A stretch of DNA of 64,000 nt from Vulcanimicrobiota bacterium (GTDB lineage: Bacteria > Vulcanimicrobiota > Vulcanimicrobiia > Vulcanimicrobiales > Vulcanimicrobiaceae): the NCBI GenBank assembly GCA_013036105.1, contig JAAXCX010000010.1, forward strand, positions 1-64,000, written 5' to 3'. This document shows positions 1-10,000 of the stretch, piece after piece. Within the stretch, counting starts at the first letter, position 1. Each line of letters opens with the position of its first letter. The notes under the pieces were generated by a model that ran no database searches, had not been told where the DNA came from, and worked only from the letters and a program-made list of their open reading frames with translations. The position numbers and the translations under genes are program-made.

Positions 1-469
1 ACACGGCGGCGCCCGTGACGCCTTCGTTTTCGGGTGCTATTCCGTACGAGAAGACTCCGCCGCTTTGCGCGAAGGTCACGACCGGATTTGCGACGCCCGG
101 GTTGATGTTTTGCGGCGCTCCGCTGATATGGTTCGTACCCGCGTCGCCCGACGGCGAGGAGCACGCCGGCACGCTGGCAGCACATGACGGAACCGGCGAG
201 ACCGGCGGCACTAAGAATGCCGCCGGGCCCGTGATGGTCGGTGTGTTGACAAGCGTTGCCGTCAATCCATTGGGTTGCCGGAACGTCGCGACGGTGTTCA
301 AACCGACCGTTCCGGTCTGCCCGATGTTCGCCGTGCCGACAGCGAACTGGAGCACGTCGGCTCCCAGGTTGCTGACGACACTCGTCGGCGGACTGGCGGT
401 CCCGTTTGCGGAGCACCCTGCAAGGAGCGCCCCGACGACAACCGCCGCGAGGTATTTGTAGTTACTCAA
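1..469 (-). CDS. Secreted lipoprotein of unknown function (partial, runs off left edge)
   Basis: The reading frame is open from a TTG at 467-469 to the window edge (at least 156 codons). A GAGGAG ribosome site sits just upstream and overlaps the stop codon of the receptor gene before it, which is why I chose this start. The N-terminus (SNYKYLAAVVVGALLAGC) is a short basic stretch, a hydrophobic helix and a lipobox LLAGC, so a lipidated envelope protein is likely. The rest is rich in Thr, Val, Pro, Gly and Asn, as in beta-rich surface proteins. No family is recognised. Only 9 bases separate it from the upstream receptor stop, so the two are probably co-transcribed and it may be a surface partner of the receptor (inference). 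Confidence 0.7.
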   Translation of the reverse strand, partial: MSNYKYLAAVVVGALLAGCSANGTASPPTSVVSNLGADVLQFAVGTANIGQTGTVGLNTVATFRQPNGLTATLVNTPTITGPAAFLVPPVSPVPSCAASVPACSSPSGDAGTNHISGAPQNINPGVANPVVTFAQSGGVFSYGIAPENEGVTGAAV

Positions 470-478
470 GATCGCTCC

Positions 479-3400
479 TCACATTTTGACTTGGAAGTAG
501 AATACGAAGCTCCGGATGCCGCTGGGCGTATCGATATAGGCGTTCCGCCCGTAGCGGAGCGCTCCATAATCGCCGATCATGCCGTATTGCGGGAAGGCCA
601 GCCCCGTCGCATTTTGACCGGTCAGCGGGCCGCCGATACCATTGGCAAGCGGCTGCCACCGGCCGTTTAGGGACGGTCCGCCGTACAGGGCACCGAAGAG
701 ATTGAAGACCTCCACGCCCGCGGTCCACGTCTTCGGTGCGTTGTATTCGATCGTCAAGTTGGTGCTTGAAGACGGGTGCGAGAGTTTTCCACCGTTTGCC
801 GCGGACATCGGGATGCCGCGGTTTACGGCGACGTTCGGTGAGAAGAACGTGCCGGGGTTCATCGGATCGACGTATTGTCCGGTGCCTGTCGTGGAGCAGC
901 CGGGGCACGCGTTCGTGAACGGCAGATTGTAAGGCTGTCCATTGACGAACGCCGATGTGAGGAGACCGGGGCTAATCGGATAACCGACGTTCCATTTTAC
1001 CTGTGGTGATATTCTCCAACCGTTATGAGTCTCGTACGAGAAGTCGAACGAGGCTAAGAACGGCGAGAGGAAACCTACCCGATAGATATTGCCGAGCAAC
1101 ACCGACTGGGCGGGGATTGAGGGAAAGAAGTCCTCGCTGCTCGAGGTCGGGATGACGCTCGAGAACTCGTTCTGATATGTGAAACTTACCTGGCCGGACA
1201 GACCGTATGGCTGTTCCTTTGTGAACTGCATCTCGACGCCGTCGGCTTGGTTTTTTCCGAGATTGTTGGCAACCGAGGGATTGAAGATGAGCGCGCCCGT
1301 GATCGGATTGGTCAGCTGAACTCCGCCCACGATCTTCGGAGTGGAGACCAGCGCCCATTCGTCCTGCGCCTTACGGTACCACGGCGTGACCTTGAACGAG
1401 ACGCCGTTCATGAATCCGCGCGTGAACTGGTGTTCCCATGAGAAATCCGCGTTCACAAATACGGTGGGACGAATCGGCTGCAGGGGAACGCTGCCGGCGA
1501 AACCCTGCGCGTTGTCCCAATAGAGTTGCTCGGCGTAGTTTACGCAATGCTGGTCGGCGAGCGTTCCGCAATTGTTACCGTATCCTGGAATATTGAAGAA
1601 GGCTCCGTTGGGCCCGCCAAAATATCTGGGATTTGCCGTTGCGTCCACGATTGAGATGAACGGGAACTCGACTGACCGGCCCCACGAGGCCCGTATCGAA
1701 TCATTCGAGCCCAGGCGATACGTAAACGACACAACGGGTTCGGGGATGAGCGGTCGATGTGACTGGTTGGTAAACTGCGGGAAGACTGCAGCCGGACATG
1801 TCCCGGCGGCCGTTGTCATAATCTGGCCGTTTACCGGATTCCGGTAGGTCGTGACCGTGTTCGGATTCGTGCTCGGCGTTGTTTGCAGCGTCCCATCAGG
1901 GTTTGTGAGATATTGCGGCAGATAGAGCGACGTGCACGTGGCCGGATCGATCGAGGGATTGGCCATTTGGTAGTTGGCGATGTCGAGGCGCAATCCAGCC
2001 TCGAGTTTCAGACGGTCGTTCGGCGACCACGTGTCGTCGATATACGCCGAATAATCGTTGCGCGTTACTGACGTGTTTTCGTAGGCGGTGGGAATCTTTT
2101 GCGGCGAGGTTACGCCGGGGAAGTTATAGATGTAACCGCAGTTGGTCACCGGTAAGTACGGACACTGCGACTGCGGAATGAAGTCCTGGAATTCCGCCGG
2201 AGCCGAAAAGAGCGCTGGCGAGCCGTTCGCACTACTCACCCTCGTGTTCTGGCCGCTCATTAGGTTAGCGATGACGCCGTAATAGTCCGGGTAAGGCGCA
2301 TCGAAGACCGGAATCAGGTACTTGAACATGCCGCCGACTTTGACCAGATTCTTGTCGCCAATCTGCTTGGTTAAATCGACCTTCAATCCGCTGTTAAAAC
2401 CGCCCTGAAGTGAATCGTGCGCGGTGTTCGTCGACGAGTAACCGCCATTCAGCGAACGATCAAAGACGACCACCGCATTGTCGCGGAATGCCATAGCCTG
2501 AAGGAATGTCGAGGAGTTGATGTTCCAGTTGTAGCCGATTTTGTATGCGATATTCGGCTGAAAGACCTGATCCGGGGCGCGGTTGACCGAGCCCAACGTC
2601 TGTATGGGAGTGGACTGCCCCGGCGTCAAGGTCAGCATGCTCTCTAGCAATGCGACGTTCGGTGACACGGCGGTGGTGTATCCCGGGCACTGCAACGCGG
2701 TGACGCAACCGCTCGCAGCGTTCAGCGCGGGCGACGCCAGACCGGCGTTTGCCAGGGCAAAGCTCAGGAAAAATGGATCGCACGATGCAAAACAGAGGTT
2801 GTTAAAGTTGTTGAAGCCGCCATAGCCGGAAAAAAAGTTTGACTGGGCGGTGTCTGCGAAAAATTGCAGCGCTTGATTGTTGTTGTTTCCGAATTTGTAA
2901 ACGAAATTTGCCACAAACTCGCGAGTCGGCTGATAGTAACGCGAGAAACACGTTCCCAGCGTCAGGCAGTTGGTTGAAAGCGTATTGAACGCGCTGCCCG
3001 AATTTGCCGCGGATAGTGTCATGTAGCCGGAGATGCGGCCGTTGGGAGAGGCAAAGCCCCATTCAACATTCGCCTGATGGCGAAATGCGGGTGCACCCAC
3101 CGCAAACTGGCCGGTTGCGAAACCCGGATAGGTTCCGCGTTTGGCGATGATGTTGAACGTGCCGGTGCCGTAGTTGTCTTGCGAGGCATTACCCAAGCCC
3201 GGTGTAAGCTGGGCGCTCTGCAGCCCCAGTCCCGGATTGGCGAGCGAGTTGGTAAACTGGTTGGTGAAGGCGTCGGTGTACGGAATGCCCTCGAATTCGA
3301 AGTTCTCTTCATTTTCACGGCCTCCGCGAATGACGGGATATCCGCCCGAATCGTTAGAGCCGCCTGGCAACGAGTTAATAAGGGTCGTCTCGCTAAGGTT

Positions 3401-3889
3401 AAGCGCTGTTCCCAGAATGCTTTGTATCTGATGCTGGTTGACGCTGTACGTGTCGACCGTTTGGTTTGGCTGGAACGCGCCCCCCATGCTACGCGAGGTC
3501 ACGTGCGCAATCGTGCGTAGTGACTTCAGGAGAGCCGTGCTGACCGTCGTCGTCAGGTCGGCGAAAACGTTTTGACCGGGTACGGAGACCGGTTCGTACC
3601 CCGTGAGGTTGAACGAGACGGAGTAGGTGTCGGGCGAAACACCCGCGATGGAATAGAACCCGCCACTATTGGTTGTGGTGGCGTAGCGTCCGGTCGGCGC
3701 GAGAGCTACGACTTGGACACCAGCTAGCGGTGCATGCGTTGCGGAGTCGGTAGCGGTTCCGCTTAGGACCCCCGTCGTTCCCGCGAACGCAGGCGCGCAC
3801 GTTTGGATTAACAAGAAACCTGAAACAAAGAGTGCCGCGATCAGCCTCGATGCCGATCGCACACCTTGCGTAACGTGAAAAGAGCTCAT
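479..3889 (-). CDS. TonB-dependent receptor with carboxypeptidase-regulatory-like N-terminal domain
   Basis: Large outer-membrane receptor of about 1136 residues. The start is the ATG at 3889, preceded by AAAGGGAAG; a longer frame to 3946 lacks such a site. Residues 1-36 form a signal peptide ending around APAFA. A carboxypeptidase D regulatory-like (Ig-like) domain follows (GVLSGTATDSATHAPLAGVQ) up to about residue 115. A plug-like region follows (YPVIRGGRENEENFEFEGIPY), and then a long beta-barrel region rich in aromatic and Asn/Gly residues, ending FVFYFQVKM. The family takes up large substrates, often glycans, peptides or metal chelates, using TonB energy; the substrate here is unknown. 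The lipoprotein downstream is probably in the same transcript. A paralogue lies at 7009. Confidence 0.9.
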   Translation of the reverse strand: MSSFHVTQGVRSASRLIAALFVSGFLLIQTCAPAFAGTTGVLSGTATDSATHAPLAGVQVVALAPTGRYATTTNSGGFYSIAGVSPDTYSVSFNLTGYEPVSVPGQNVFADLTTTVSTALLKSLRTIAHVTSRSMGGAFQPNQTVDTYSVNQHQIQSILGTALNLSETTLINSLPGGSNDSGGYPVIRGGRENEENFEFEGIPYTDAFTNQFTNSLANPGLGLQSAQLTPGLGNASQDNYGTGTFNIIAKRGTYPGFATGQFAVGAPAFRHQANVEWGFASPNGRISGYMTLSAANSGSAFNTLSTNCLTLGTCFSRYYQPTREFVANFVYKFGNNNNQALQFFADTAQSNFFSGYGGFNNFNNLCFASCDPFFLSFALANAGLASPALNAASGCVTALQCPGYTTAVSPNVALLESMLTLTPGQSTPIQTLGSVNRAPDQVFQPNIAYKIGYNWNINSSTFLQAMAFRDNAVVVFDRSLNGGYSSTNTAHDSLQGGFNSGLKVDLTKQIGDKNLVKVGGMFKYLIPVFDAPYPDYYGVIANLMSGQNTRVSSANGSPALFSAPAEFQDFIPQSQCPYLPVTNCGYIYNFPGVTSPQKIPTAYENTSVTRNDYSAYIDDTWSPNDRLKLEAGLRLDIANYQMANPSIDPATCTSLYLPQYLTNPDGTLQTTPSTNPNTVTTYRNPVNGQIMTTAAGTCPAAVFPQFTNQSHRPLIPEPVVSFTYRLGSNDSIRASWGRSVEFPFISIVDATANPRYFGGPNGAFFNIPGYGNNCGTLADQHCVNYAEQLYWDNAQGFAGSVPLQPIRPTVFVNADFSWEHQFTRGFMNGVSFKVTPWYRKAQDEWALVSTPKIVGGVQLTNPITGALIFNPSVANNLGKNQADGVEMQFTKEQPYGLSGQVSFTYQNEFSSVIPTSSSEDFFPSIPAQSVLLGNIYRVGFLSPFLASFDFSYETHNGWRISPQVKWNVGYPISPGLLTSAFVNGQPYNLPFTNACPGCSTTGTGQYVDPMNPGTFFSPNVAVNRGIPMSAANGGKLSHPSSSTNLTIEYNAPKTWTAGVEVFNLFGALYGGPSLNGRWQPLANGIGGPLTGQNATGLAFPQYGMIGDYGALRYGRNAYIDTPSGIRSFVFYFQVKM

Positions 3890-3988
3890 GAGCTTCCCTT
3901 TCAGTCGAATGCAAAAAAGCGCCGAGGAAAAATGTGGCCGTGCCACCCGAAAGGTGTGCGGCGCAGCGTACCTCCGGTTTTAATGGTG

Positions 3989-4017
3989 TATTAATGTTAA
4001 GCGCTAGCGCACGACAA
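3989..4017 (-). promoter_or_regulatory. Putative promoter of the minus-strand TonB receptor
   Basis: On the minus strand a TTGTCG box (4012-4017) lies 17 bases before a TTAATA box (3989-3994), about 100 bases upstream of the receptor ATG at 3889. Both boxes are imperfect. The AT-rich setting and correct spacing are the only support. Confidence 0.35.
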
Positions 4018-4021
4018 AGTC

Positions 4022-4065
4022 ATAAAACAATCTCAAATATGCGCCGCTTCGCTCACATTTGAGAT
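4022..4065 (-). terminator. Rho-independent terminator after the regulator pair
   Basis: Read on the minus strand, the arms ATCTCAAAT (4057-4065) and ATTTGAGAT (4030-4038) extend inward to a stem of about 15 pairs with one wobble and one mismatch, closed by a GAAGCG loop and followed by TTGTTTTATG. It begins 17 bases past the regulator stop codon. An extra ATTTGAG copy at 4067-4073 leaves open that the same bases also serve as a protein-binding site. Confidence 0.6.
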
Positions 4066-4081
4066 AATTTGAGTCAGTCGA

Positions 4082-5371
4082 TCAGCGCTCTATTAAGCCG
4101 ATCCGCCTTATCAGGCTTTGAAACCGCGCGTCCCGGCGGAGACGGTTGAACCTCGGCTCAACGCCGAGAAAAACTAACCAGGAGGACCGCTCGGCACACC
4201 CCTTGTCGAGAAATGCCATTGCTTCGTCCAGCTTGCCCAGCGCCACCAATGGAATCGCGACGCTGTAGACCGGTACGTAGCGGCTCGGGTGCGCCTCGCG
4301 CAACCGCTCTACGATCGTAGCGGCCTCTTCGACGCGACCGGCGACTGCAAGCGCATAAGCTAGCGACGAATGCACCTGGGCGAAATTGTGATGCCGGCTG
4401 ACGTCTTCCAGAATCTCGACGGCCTTTTCCACTGCGCCATCCTCCACCAAAGCCGAACCTAGATAATAGCTGGCTAGATAAAACTCGGGGTTCACATCCC
4501 GGATTGCTTCAAAGTCGTGAATCGCGCGTTTGATATCGCCTCTATATTGATGCACGAGCGCCAGCGTAGCGCGTGCATGCAACGACGACTTGTGCGCCTC
4601 GATAGTCCGCTCGGCCCGCTCGAGCGCTTCGTCGAGGCGGCGGCGCGCAACAGAGATCCACGCAAGGTTGTCCAGAACCGCGAGCTCATCGGAACCTTTC
4701 GAAGCAGCGTTCCCCAGCAGAGCTTCAGCTTTCGCGTAGTCCCACTCATAGAAAAGCGCGATCGCCCCCAGGACTGCGGTCGCCGTCGTGTCGTGGGGAT
4801 CGAGCGCGAGCGCGTGTAGCGCGGCGCCCCTGGCTTTCACGAAACTGTCGGCCGGACTTAGAAACTGATAAGCGCCAAGAAGGTTGTAGGCGAGTGCGAT
4901 ACCGGAAAAAGCGCCGGCAAAGCTTGGGTCGAGCTCCGACGCTTCTGTAAAGCACTCCAGCGCACTGCTATATCCTTCGAAGTTGTCACGCTCGAAAAGA
5001 TAGCAGCCTTTCAGGTACGCGTGGAATGCATCCGTATTCGCGGAGATTGTCTTGGGCTGCGATAGTCTCGGAGAAATTGTGCCGGCAAACTTATAGCCGT
5101 GTTTCGGTACGGTGACGATGAAGGAGTGGTCCTTCGAGTTTTCGTTGAGCACCTGGCGAAGCATAAATACATGCTGCGTGAGGCTTTGCTCGGTGTGCGT
5201 TTCCGACCACAGCATTTCCATGAGATGGTCTTTGGTCACAGTGCTGCCGCCGGCTTCTATCAAAATGCGTAGAAGGTCGAAGCATTTAGCGGTCAGTTGA
5301 ACGCGCTCGTTGCCGCGCAGCAGCAGACGCCGCCGCACGTCGAGCTCGTAATTTTCAAAGAAATACGACAA
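4082..5371 (-). CDS. Winged-helix (OmpR-type) transcriptional regulator with TPR domain
   Basis: A 429-residue one-component regulator. Residues 1-98 form an OmpR/PhoB-type winged helix: FFENYELDVRRRLLL, a recognition-helix region with LTQHVFMLRQVL, and the terminal hairpin FIVTVPKHGYKF. The remaining 330 residues are helical TPR-like repeats, for example the stretch LDPSFAGAFSGIALAYNLLGA. No receiver domain or membrane helix is visible, so it is probably cytoplasmic and senses through the repeats. The start is a TTG 13 bases after the stop of the upstream paralogue, with only a weak ribosome site, so the two likely form an operon. It lies between two TonB receptors and may control them (inference). 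Confidence 0.85.
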   Translation of the reverse strand: MSYFFENYELDVRRRLLLRGNERVQLTAKCFDLLRILIEAGGSTVTKDHLMEMLWSETHTEQSLTQHVFMLRQVLNENSKDHSFIVTVPKHGYKFAGTISPRLSQPKTISANTDAFHAYLKGCYLFERDNFEGYSSALECFTEASELDPSFAGAFSGIALAYNLLGAYQFLSPADSFVKARGAALHALALDPHDTTATAVLGAIALFYEWDYAKAEALLGNAASKGSDELAVLDNLAWISVARRRLDEALERAERTIEAHKSSLHARATLALVHQYRGDIKRAIHDFEAIRDVNPEFYLASYYLGSALVEDGAVEKAVEILEDVSRHHNFAQVHSSLAYALAVAGRVEEAATIVERLREAHPSRYVPVYSVAIPLVALGKLDEAMAFLDKGCAERSSWLVFLGVEPRFNRLRRDARFQSLIRRIGLIER

Positions 5372-5384
5372 GGGTTCCGGCGGA

Positions 5385-6758
5385 TTAGACCGGCAAGCGA
5401 ACCGAATAAAGCCGTAAACCGGCTAGGCGCGGATCGAAACGCGGAAAGATCGAGGTCTCGTCTGACTGTACCCGGTGTTCCCGGAGCCACGTGCGTCCTT
5501 CGTCGATCTTTCCCGCGCGGGCGAGCGCAATCGCCACGCTCATTGCGCTGACCGGCTCGGTTTTAGTTGACCTCAGTGCCGCGGAAATTTCTTTCAGCGC
5601 CGCGGCGGGGTGGTGCGTGGCCAGAACCGATGCACGAACCACATGAATGTTAGCCGAGTCGCGGCGCGCCCTTTGCAAAACGTCCAGCTCGCGTAAAGCG
5701 GCCGGCGCGTCGCCTTTTGCGTCGTACGCAAGTGCTAGGTGCAGCCCGATTTCGGGATCCGAGCCGCCGGCCGCCAGAGTTTCGCGAAAAGACGCTGCTG
5801 CATCGACAAAATGGCGGGCGTAATACTGCGCCACACCAAGCCAGAAGAGATCTTGCGGGACCGGCGGCTGCAGCGCATTCGATCGCGCGAGTTCCAGGTA
5901 TGCCTCATTAAACTTTGCGTGCATCAGCCAATATTCGCCGAACCAGCGATGAGCCAGCGCATTCTTGGGATTGAGAGCGACGGCTCTTTCGAACTCCTGC
6001 TGTGCGTCGGGGTTGCGCTGGAATGCAAGGACTTGCGCTATCGATGCATGGGCTTCGCTGGAATTAGGATCTAACGCCAAGGCCTCCCTCGCGAGCGATT
6101 CCGCTTCATTCAAAAACCGTCTGCGGGTCTTACCCGATGATTGGCCCGCGAGCAGCAAATTGGCATCCGACAGACCGTCGTAACCGAGCGGGTTGCGTGG
6201 CGCGAGTTTAACGACTTGCTTAAACTGCACGATAGCGCGCGAAGCCGATGCGCTCGAGGGATTTATCCAGGCCGTGCGCCCCAACTCATAGGCTTTCAAC
6301 GCCGCGGTGGGCAGGAGTGATTCGGCGCCGCCCGTCGGCGGCGCATAGGCGACGGAATAGAGCACGAAGATTCCGGCAGTAACCATGGCGGCAGACAAGG
6401 CTGCAGGCCAGCCGATGAAGCGGCGGCCCGGCGAAGCGGCCACCTCATTCACGGGCTCGACAAACTCGTAGCCCAATTTTGGAACGGTGCGAATCATCGT
6501 CTTGCCGGGCGTCCCGTTACCGAGGGTCTTGCGAAGCACGTAAATAGTTTGGGTTAAGTTGGCATCGTCGACGAAGCTGTCGCCCCAAAGGGCCTCGTGC
6601 ATATCCTCTTTGGAAACCGGCTTACCCGCCTGGTTCAGGAGCAGCGACAGCGCTTCTAGGGCCTTGTTGGGAAGGCGAACCTTCGAACCGCGACGCAGCA
6701 GAACGCGGCGCCGGGCGTCAAATACAAAGTGGCCAAATTCGAATTTTTGCGCGCTCAT
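5385..6758 (-). CDS. Membrane-anchored winged-helix/TPR transcriptional regulator (CadC-like layout)
   Basis: A 457-residue protein. Residues 5-100 are an OmpR-type winged helix (FVFDARRRVLL, LTQTIYVLRKTLG, MIRTVPKLGYEF). One hydrophobic segment follows at about 116-137 (WPAALSAAMVTAGIFVLYSV), and then TPR-like helical repeats (LDPNSSEAHASIAQVLAF, LNPKNALAHRWFGEYWLM). DNA-binding domain, membrane helix and extracytoplasmic repeats recall ToxR/CadC-type regulators. The ATG at 6758 has an AGAGGG site six bases upstream. It is divergent from the plus-strand TonB receptor at 7009, which makes that receptor its most obvious target (inference). Confidence 0.85.
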   Translation of the reverse strand: MSAQKFEFGHFVFDARRRVLLRRGSKVRLPNKALEALSLLLNQAGKPVSKEDMHEALWGDSFVDDANLTQTIYVLRKTLGNGTPGKTMIRTVPKLGYEFVEPVNEVAASPGRRFIGWPAALSAAMVTAGIFVLYSVAYAPPTGGAESLLPTAALKAYELGRTAWINPSSASASRAIVQFKQVVKLAPRNPLGYDGLSDANLLLAGQSSGKTRRRFLNEAESLAREALALDPNSSEAHASIAQVLAFQRNPDAQQEFERAVALNPKNALAHRWFGEYWLMHAKFNEAYLELARSNALQPPVPQDLFWLGVAQYYARHFVDAAASFRETLAAGGSDPEIGLHLALAYDAKGDAPAALRELDVLQRARRDSANIHVVRASVLATHHPAAALKEISAALRSTKTEPVSAMSVAIALARAGKIDEGRTWLREHRVQSDETSIFPRFDPRLAGLRLYSVRLPV

Positions 6759-6784
6759 GGGTGGCCCTCTAGCAATGGATATAT

Positions 6785-6856
6785 TTTGATAACGTTTGAG
6801 GATGCCTTTACGTGATTACGCCTTCTAGGGGGCCGGCGTTCTGCGCCGGCTTCTTT
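6785..6856 (+). terminator. Terminator-like hairpin in a divergent intergenic region, no gene upstream on this strand
   Basis: GCCGGCG (6832-6838) and CGCCGGC (6844-6850) form a perfect 7-bp stem with a TTCTG loop followed by TTCTTTG. No plus-strand gene precedes it, because the regulator at 6758 runs the other way. It may end a short RNA, lie in the regulator's 5' leader when read on the minus strand, or be chance. The rest of the 250-base gap holds only the receptor promoter. Confidence 0.4.
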
Positions 6857-6907
6857 GTTGAAGTGGTTCTGAATTGCGTAGTGCGTTTATTCAGGTTCGT
6901 TCAAGAC

Positions 6908-6936
6908 TTGCTCTTAATACGTGATTAACATAAATT
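6908..6936 (+). promoter_or_regulatory. Putative promoter of the plus-strand TonB receptor
   Basis: TTGCTC (6908-6913), a 17-base spacer and TAAATT (6931-6936) lie about 70 bases before the receptor ATG. The message would carry a leader of about 65 bases that ends with a clear GGAGAGG ribosome site. Confidence 0.45.
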
Positions 6937-7008
6937 TGCAACTCGGCGACACGCAAAGGGCGAGCGCCGGGCATCGCACATCACGAACAATTACAAGGAG
7001 AGGTCAAC

Positions 7009-10000
7009 ATGAAACTGCGTGTGACCCTCCGCCGCGGTCTAGTCGCGTTCCTGATAACCGCTTCGATGCTCTGCCAGGGAACATGGGCACTGGCGAGCAC
7101 CACGGGCGGCATAAGCGGAACGGTGCTGGACTCGACGACGGGCAGGGCTGTTGCCGATGCAACAGTGACAGCGAATTCTCCCTCTGAGTCCGTCACTGCG
7201 ACCACCGACGGCGGAGGCAATTTCCATTTCCTAACGTTAGCGCCAGATACGTACACCGTCTCAGCAACGAAGAGCGGGTACAACAGTGGCTCTCAATCGG
7301 GAGTCACGGTGTTTGCGGACCAAACGCATACACTGACACTCACGATCCGACCGTCCCTCACAACCATTGCAAACGTCACGGCACGGGCAGCCGGAAATCT
7401 GGTCAAGCCCGGCACGACCGCCGATATTTATTCGGTCAATGCCGCGACGCAGCAAGTGGTCTCGGGAACGGGCGGCGGTTTCAACCTGAACCAAGCCTAC
7501 TCGGGCATTTATTCACAACCGGGCGTGACGTCGTACATCGGCAGCGTGGGTTGGGGACAGGTGTTCTACATCCGCGGAAGCGCGTATAGCCAAATCGGCT
7601 ACGAGTTCGACGGCGTTCCGGTCAACCGCGCGTTCGACAACTATCAGGCCAACTCGCTTGCGAGTCTGGGCCAACAGGAACTGCAAGTCTATACCGGCGG
7701 ATCGCCTTCAGGCGCATCGTCGGCGACGCTGGGCGGTTTCATCAACCAAGTCATCAAGACGGGAACCTATCCGGGCTTCGGAACGCTCAAAGGCGGCATC
7801 GGTGCACCGGGTTTCTATCACGCCTTGACGGCTGAAGCCGGCGGATCCAATCCGAACCGGACCTTCTCGTATTATGTCGGCGTGCAAGGGTACAACCAGC
7901 ACTTCCCCGCGGGCAGCTGGTCCAACCTGAGCAACATCAGTTCCAACGGTCTCAACCAGTACGGCATCACGGGCACTAACCAAATCGCCAACTGGCTCGG
8001 CGCGGTGGACTGCGACATCAACGTGGGATGCGCGGACAGCGGTGCTGCATCCGCATTCGAGGCATATCAGAATGGCCCGTTCGGGCCGTGCCAGGCAACG
8101 GGAGCCAATGCCGGTATTCCAGTGGGCTACACCGTCGCCAGTCCCGGCAAGTTCAACGGAGCCTGCTTCGGGTTCTATCCGTTCCAGACTCTGCTTTCGG
8201 ACATCTTCGAACGCGATAACGTCATCAATCTGCACTTCGCGATCCCGCACAAATTCGACAGCGGCCGCGACGATTTGCAGTTGTTGTACGACAACTCGAT
8301 GCAGCAGCAGCTCTACGGTGACTCCGGCGCCGACGCCGGCAGCCTGCAGAACATCAGCAACCTTCTGACTCCGTACGCGGGCTTCAGCACGGGCAACAGC
8401 CCGTTGCCGGGTCTGTGCGGATACGAGAACTTCTGGGGCACAGTCTTCGGCAGAATCGGTTGTGCGCAAGGGAACAATCCGCTGCCGTACATGGACTCCC
8501 TGATATGGGCGCCCGGAACCTCGTTTGGCCAATCTGCAAGCAGCGCAGTTGCGGTTCCGTACTACTTCCCTAATACGGCGACAAACCGCTCGCTCAATGC
8601 TCCGTGCTCAAGCGCAAATGCGGTTTCGGCGAATCCGGCAGCACCGAGTGCGTGCCAAGCCAACGGCAGCAAACAGAGCGGCATTCCGAACAACGTCAAG
8701 GACGGGTTCTGGAATGACGTCGGAATCGTCAAAGCGCAGTACACGAAGAACATCGGCAGCAATGCCTATGCACGACTCTTCGGGTATACGTTCTACTCCG
8801 ACTGGCTCATCAACGGCCCGGTCGCGGCAGGCACCGCCTACCTTGATGGACTGATATCGGGGAACGCATACGGCGGTGAAGGAACGGCCGACTACGAACT
8901 CACCACGCATACGCGCGGCGCAGAGTTCCAGTTCGCCGACCAGCTAAACTCGCAGAACCTGTTGCGACTCACTGCCAACTATACGACGGCATCGGTCGCG
9001 CGGTGGAACAACGGCTCGTGGGAGTCGGGCTACTCGTCAAGCCGCACGACCGTCACCGACTGGACCAACGGCGATCCCAACAACCCGATCTGCTACTCGC
9101 GGCAGACCAACGCAGCTGCGGGTATCCAGGCGGGATTCCCGGTGAATTGCGATTACATTCCGGCTAACGCTGCAGCGGGCTTTGGAACAATTCGCCCCAA
9201 CGGAACCTTCCCGTTCCCAGCAACGGCCGGTTTTGTTGGACCAACGCCCGTCAATCTGGCAACGGCCTGCGCACCCGGTGGAACTCTGGCGGGTACTCCG
9301 GGATGCAACAGCTTCAATGCCGGCACGTCGGACTGGAAAGTCACCGTTCCGGGGGGGCAAGGCACGTACAATACGGTGCGTCCGGTGTTCTCATCGGTCT
9401 CGTTGGAAGACGAATTCAAGCCGAACGACAAGGTAGATCTAAACCTCGGCGTTCGTTTCGAGTCGTATCAGTATCAGTTGAATAATCTGAACAATCCGGA
9501 GTTCAATTTCTGGTTCAACGCATATGCGCAAGTGCTGTGCTACGATCCGGGAACGGGGCTGCCCCAGTTTACTCCGTTGGCTCCGGGCCAGCCAGTACCG
9601 CCGGCTCTTGTGCAGACATCGACGCCGCTGGGAGGCTGCGGGACGGCGCCGTCGGGCCAGCAAGGCTTGCATCCGACAGGAGCGCTGCCCGGCTGCGTAT
9701 CTTGCGGGCCGTTGAAATACACGGCGCAGAGCCCCAGTCAATTCACCCGCAATATGTTCTCGCCGCGTATCGGCGGAACGTACACGCTGTCTCCGGACGA
9801 CGTACTTCGTTTCTCGGCCGGCAAATACACGCAGCCGACCGAAACGGCATTCGAGCAATACGCCGACCAGTCGGGTAAACGCGCTGCGAACTTCGACTTC
9901 AGCAGATTCTGGGGTCTTGGGTTCCACACGCCGGCACACGACAACCCGGTGCAGTACTCGAACAACTACGACTTCTCGTGGGAACACCGCTTCCACAACA

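Noticed and set aside
1023-3520. Several long open frames on both strands inside the TonB receptor gene
   Set aside because: They follow from high GC and lack signal, motif and ribosome site; the receptor reading covers the whole span.
4030-4073. Three ATTTGAG half-sites as an operator for the winged-helix regulators
   Set aside because: Two of the copies form the arms of a good terminator stem with a T-run right after the regulator gene; TTTGAG copies near the other regulators are few enough to be chance.
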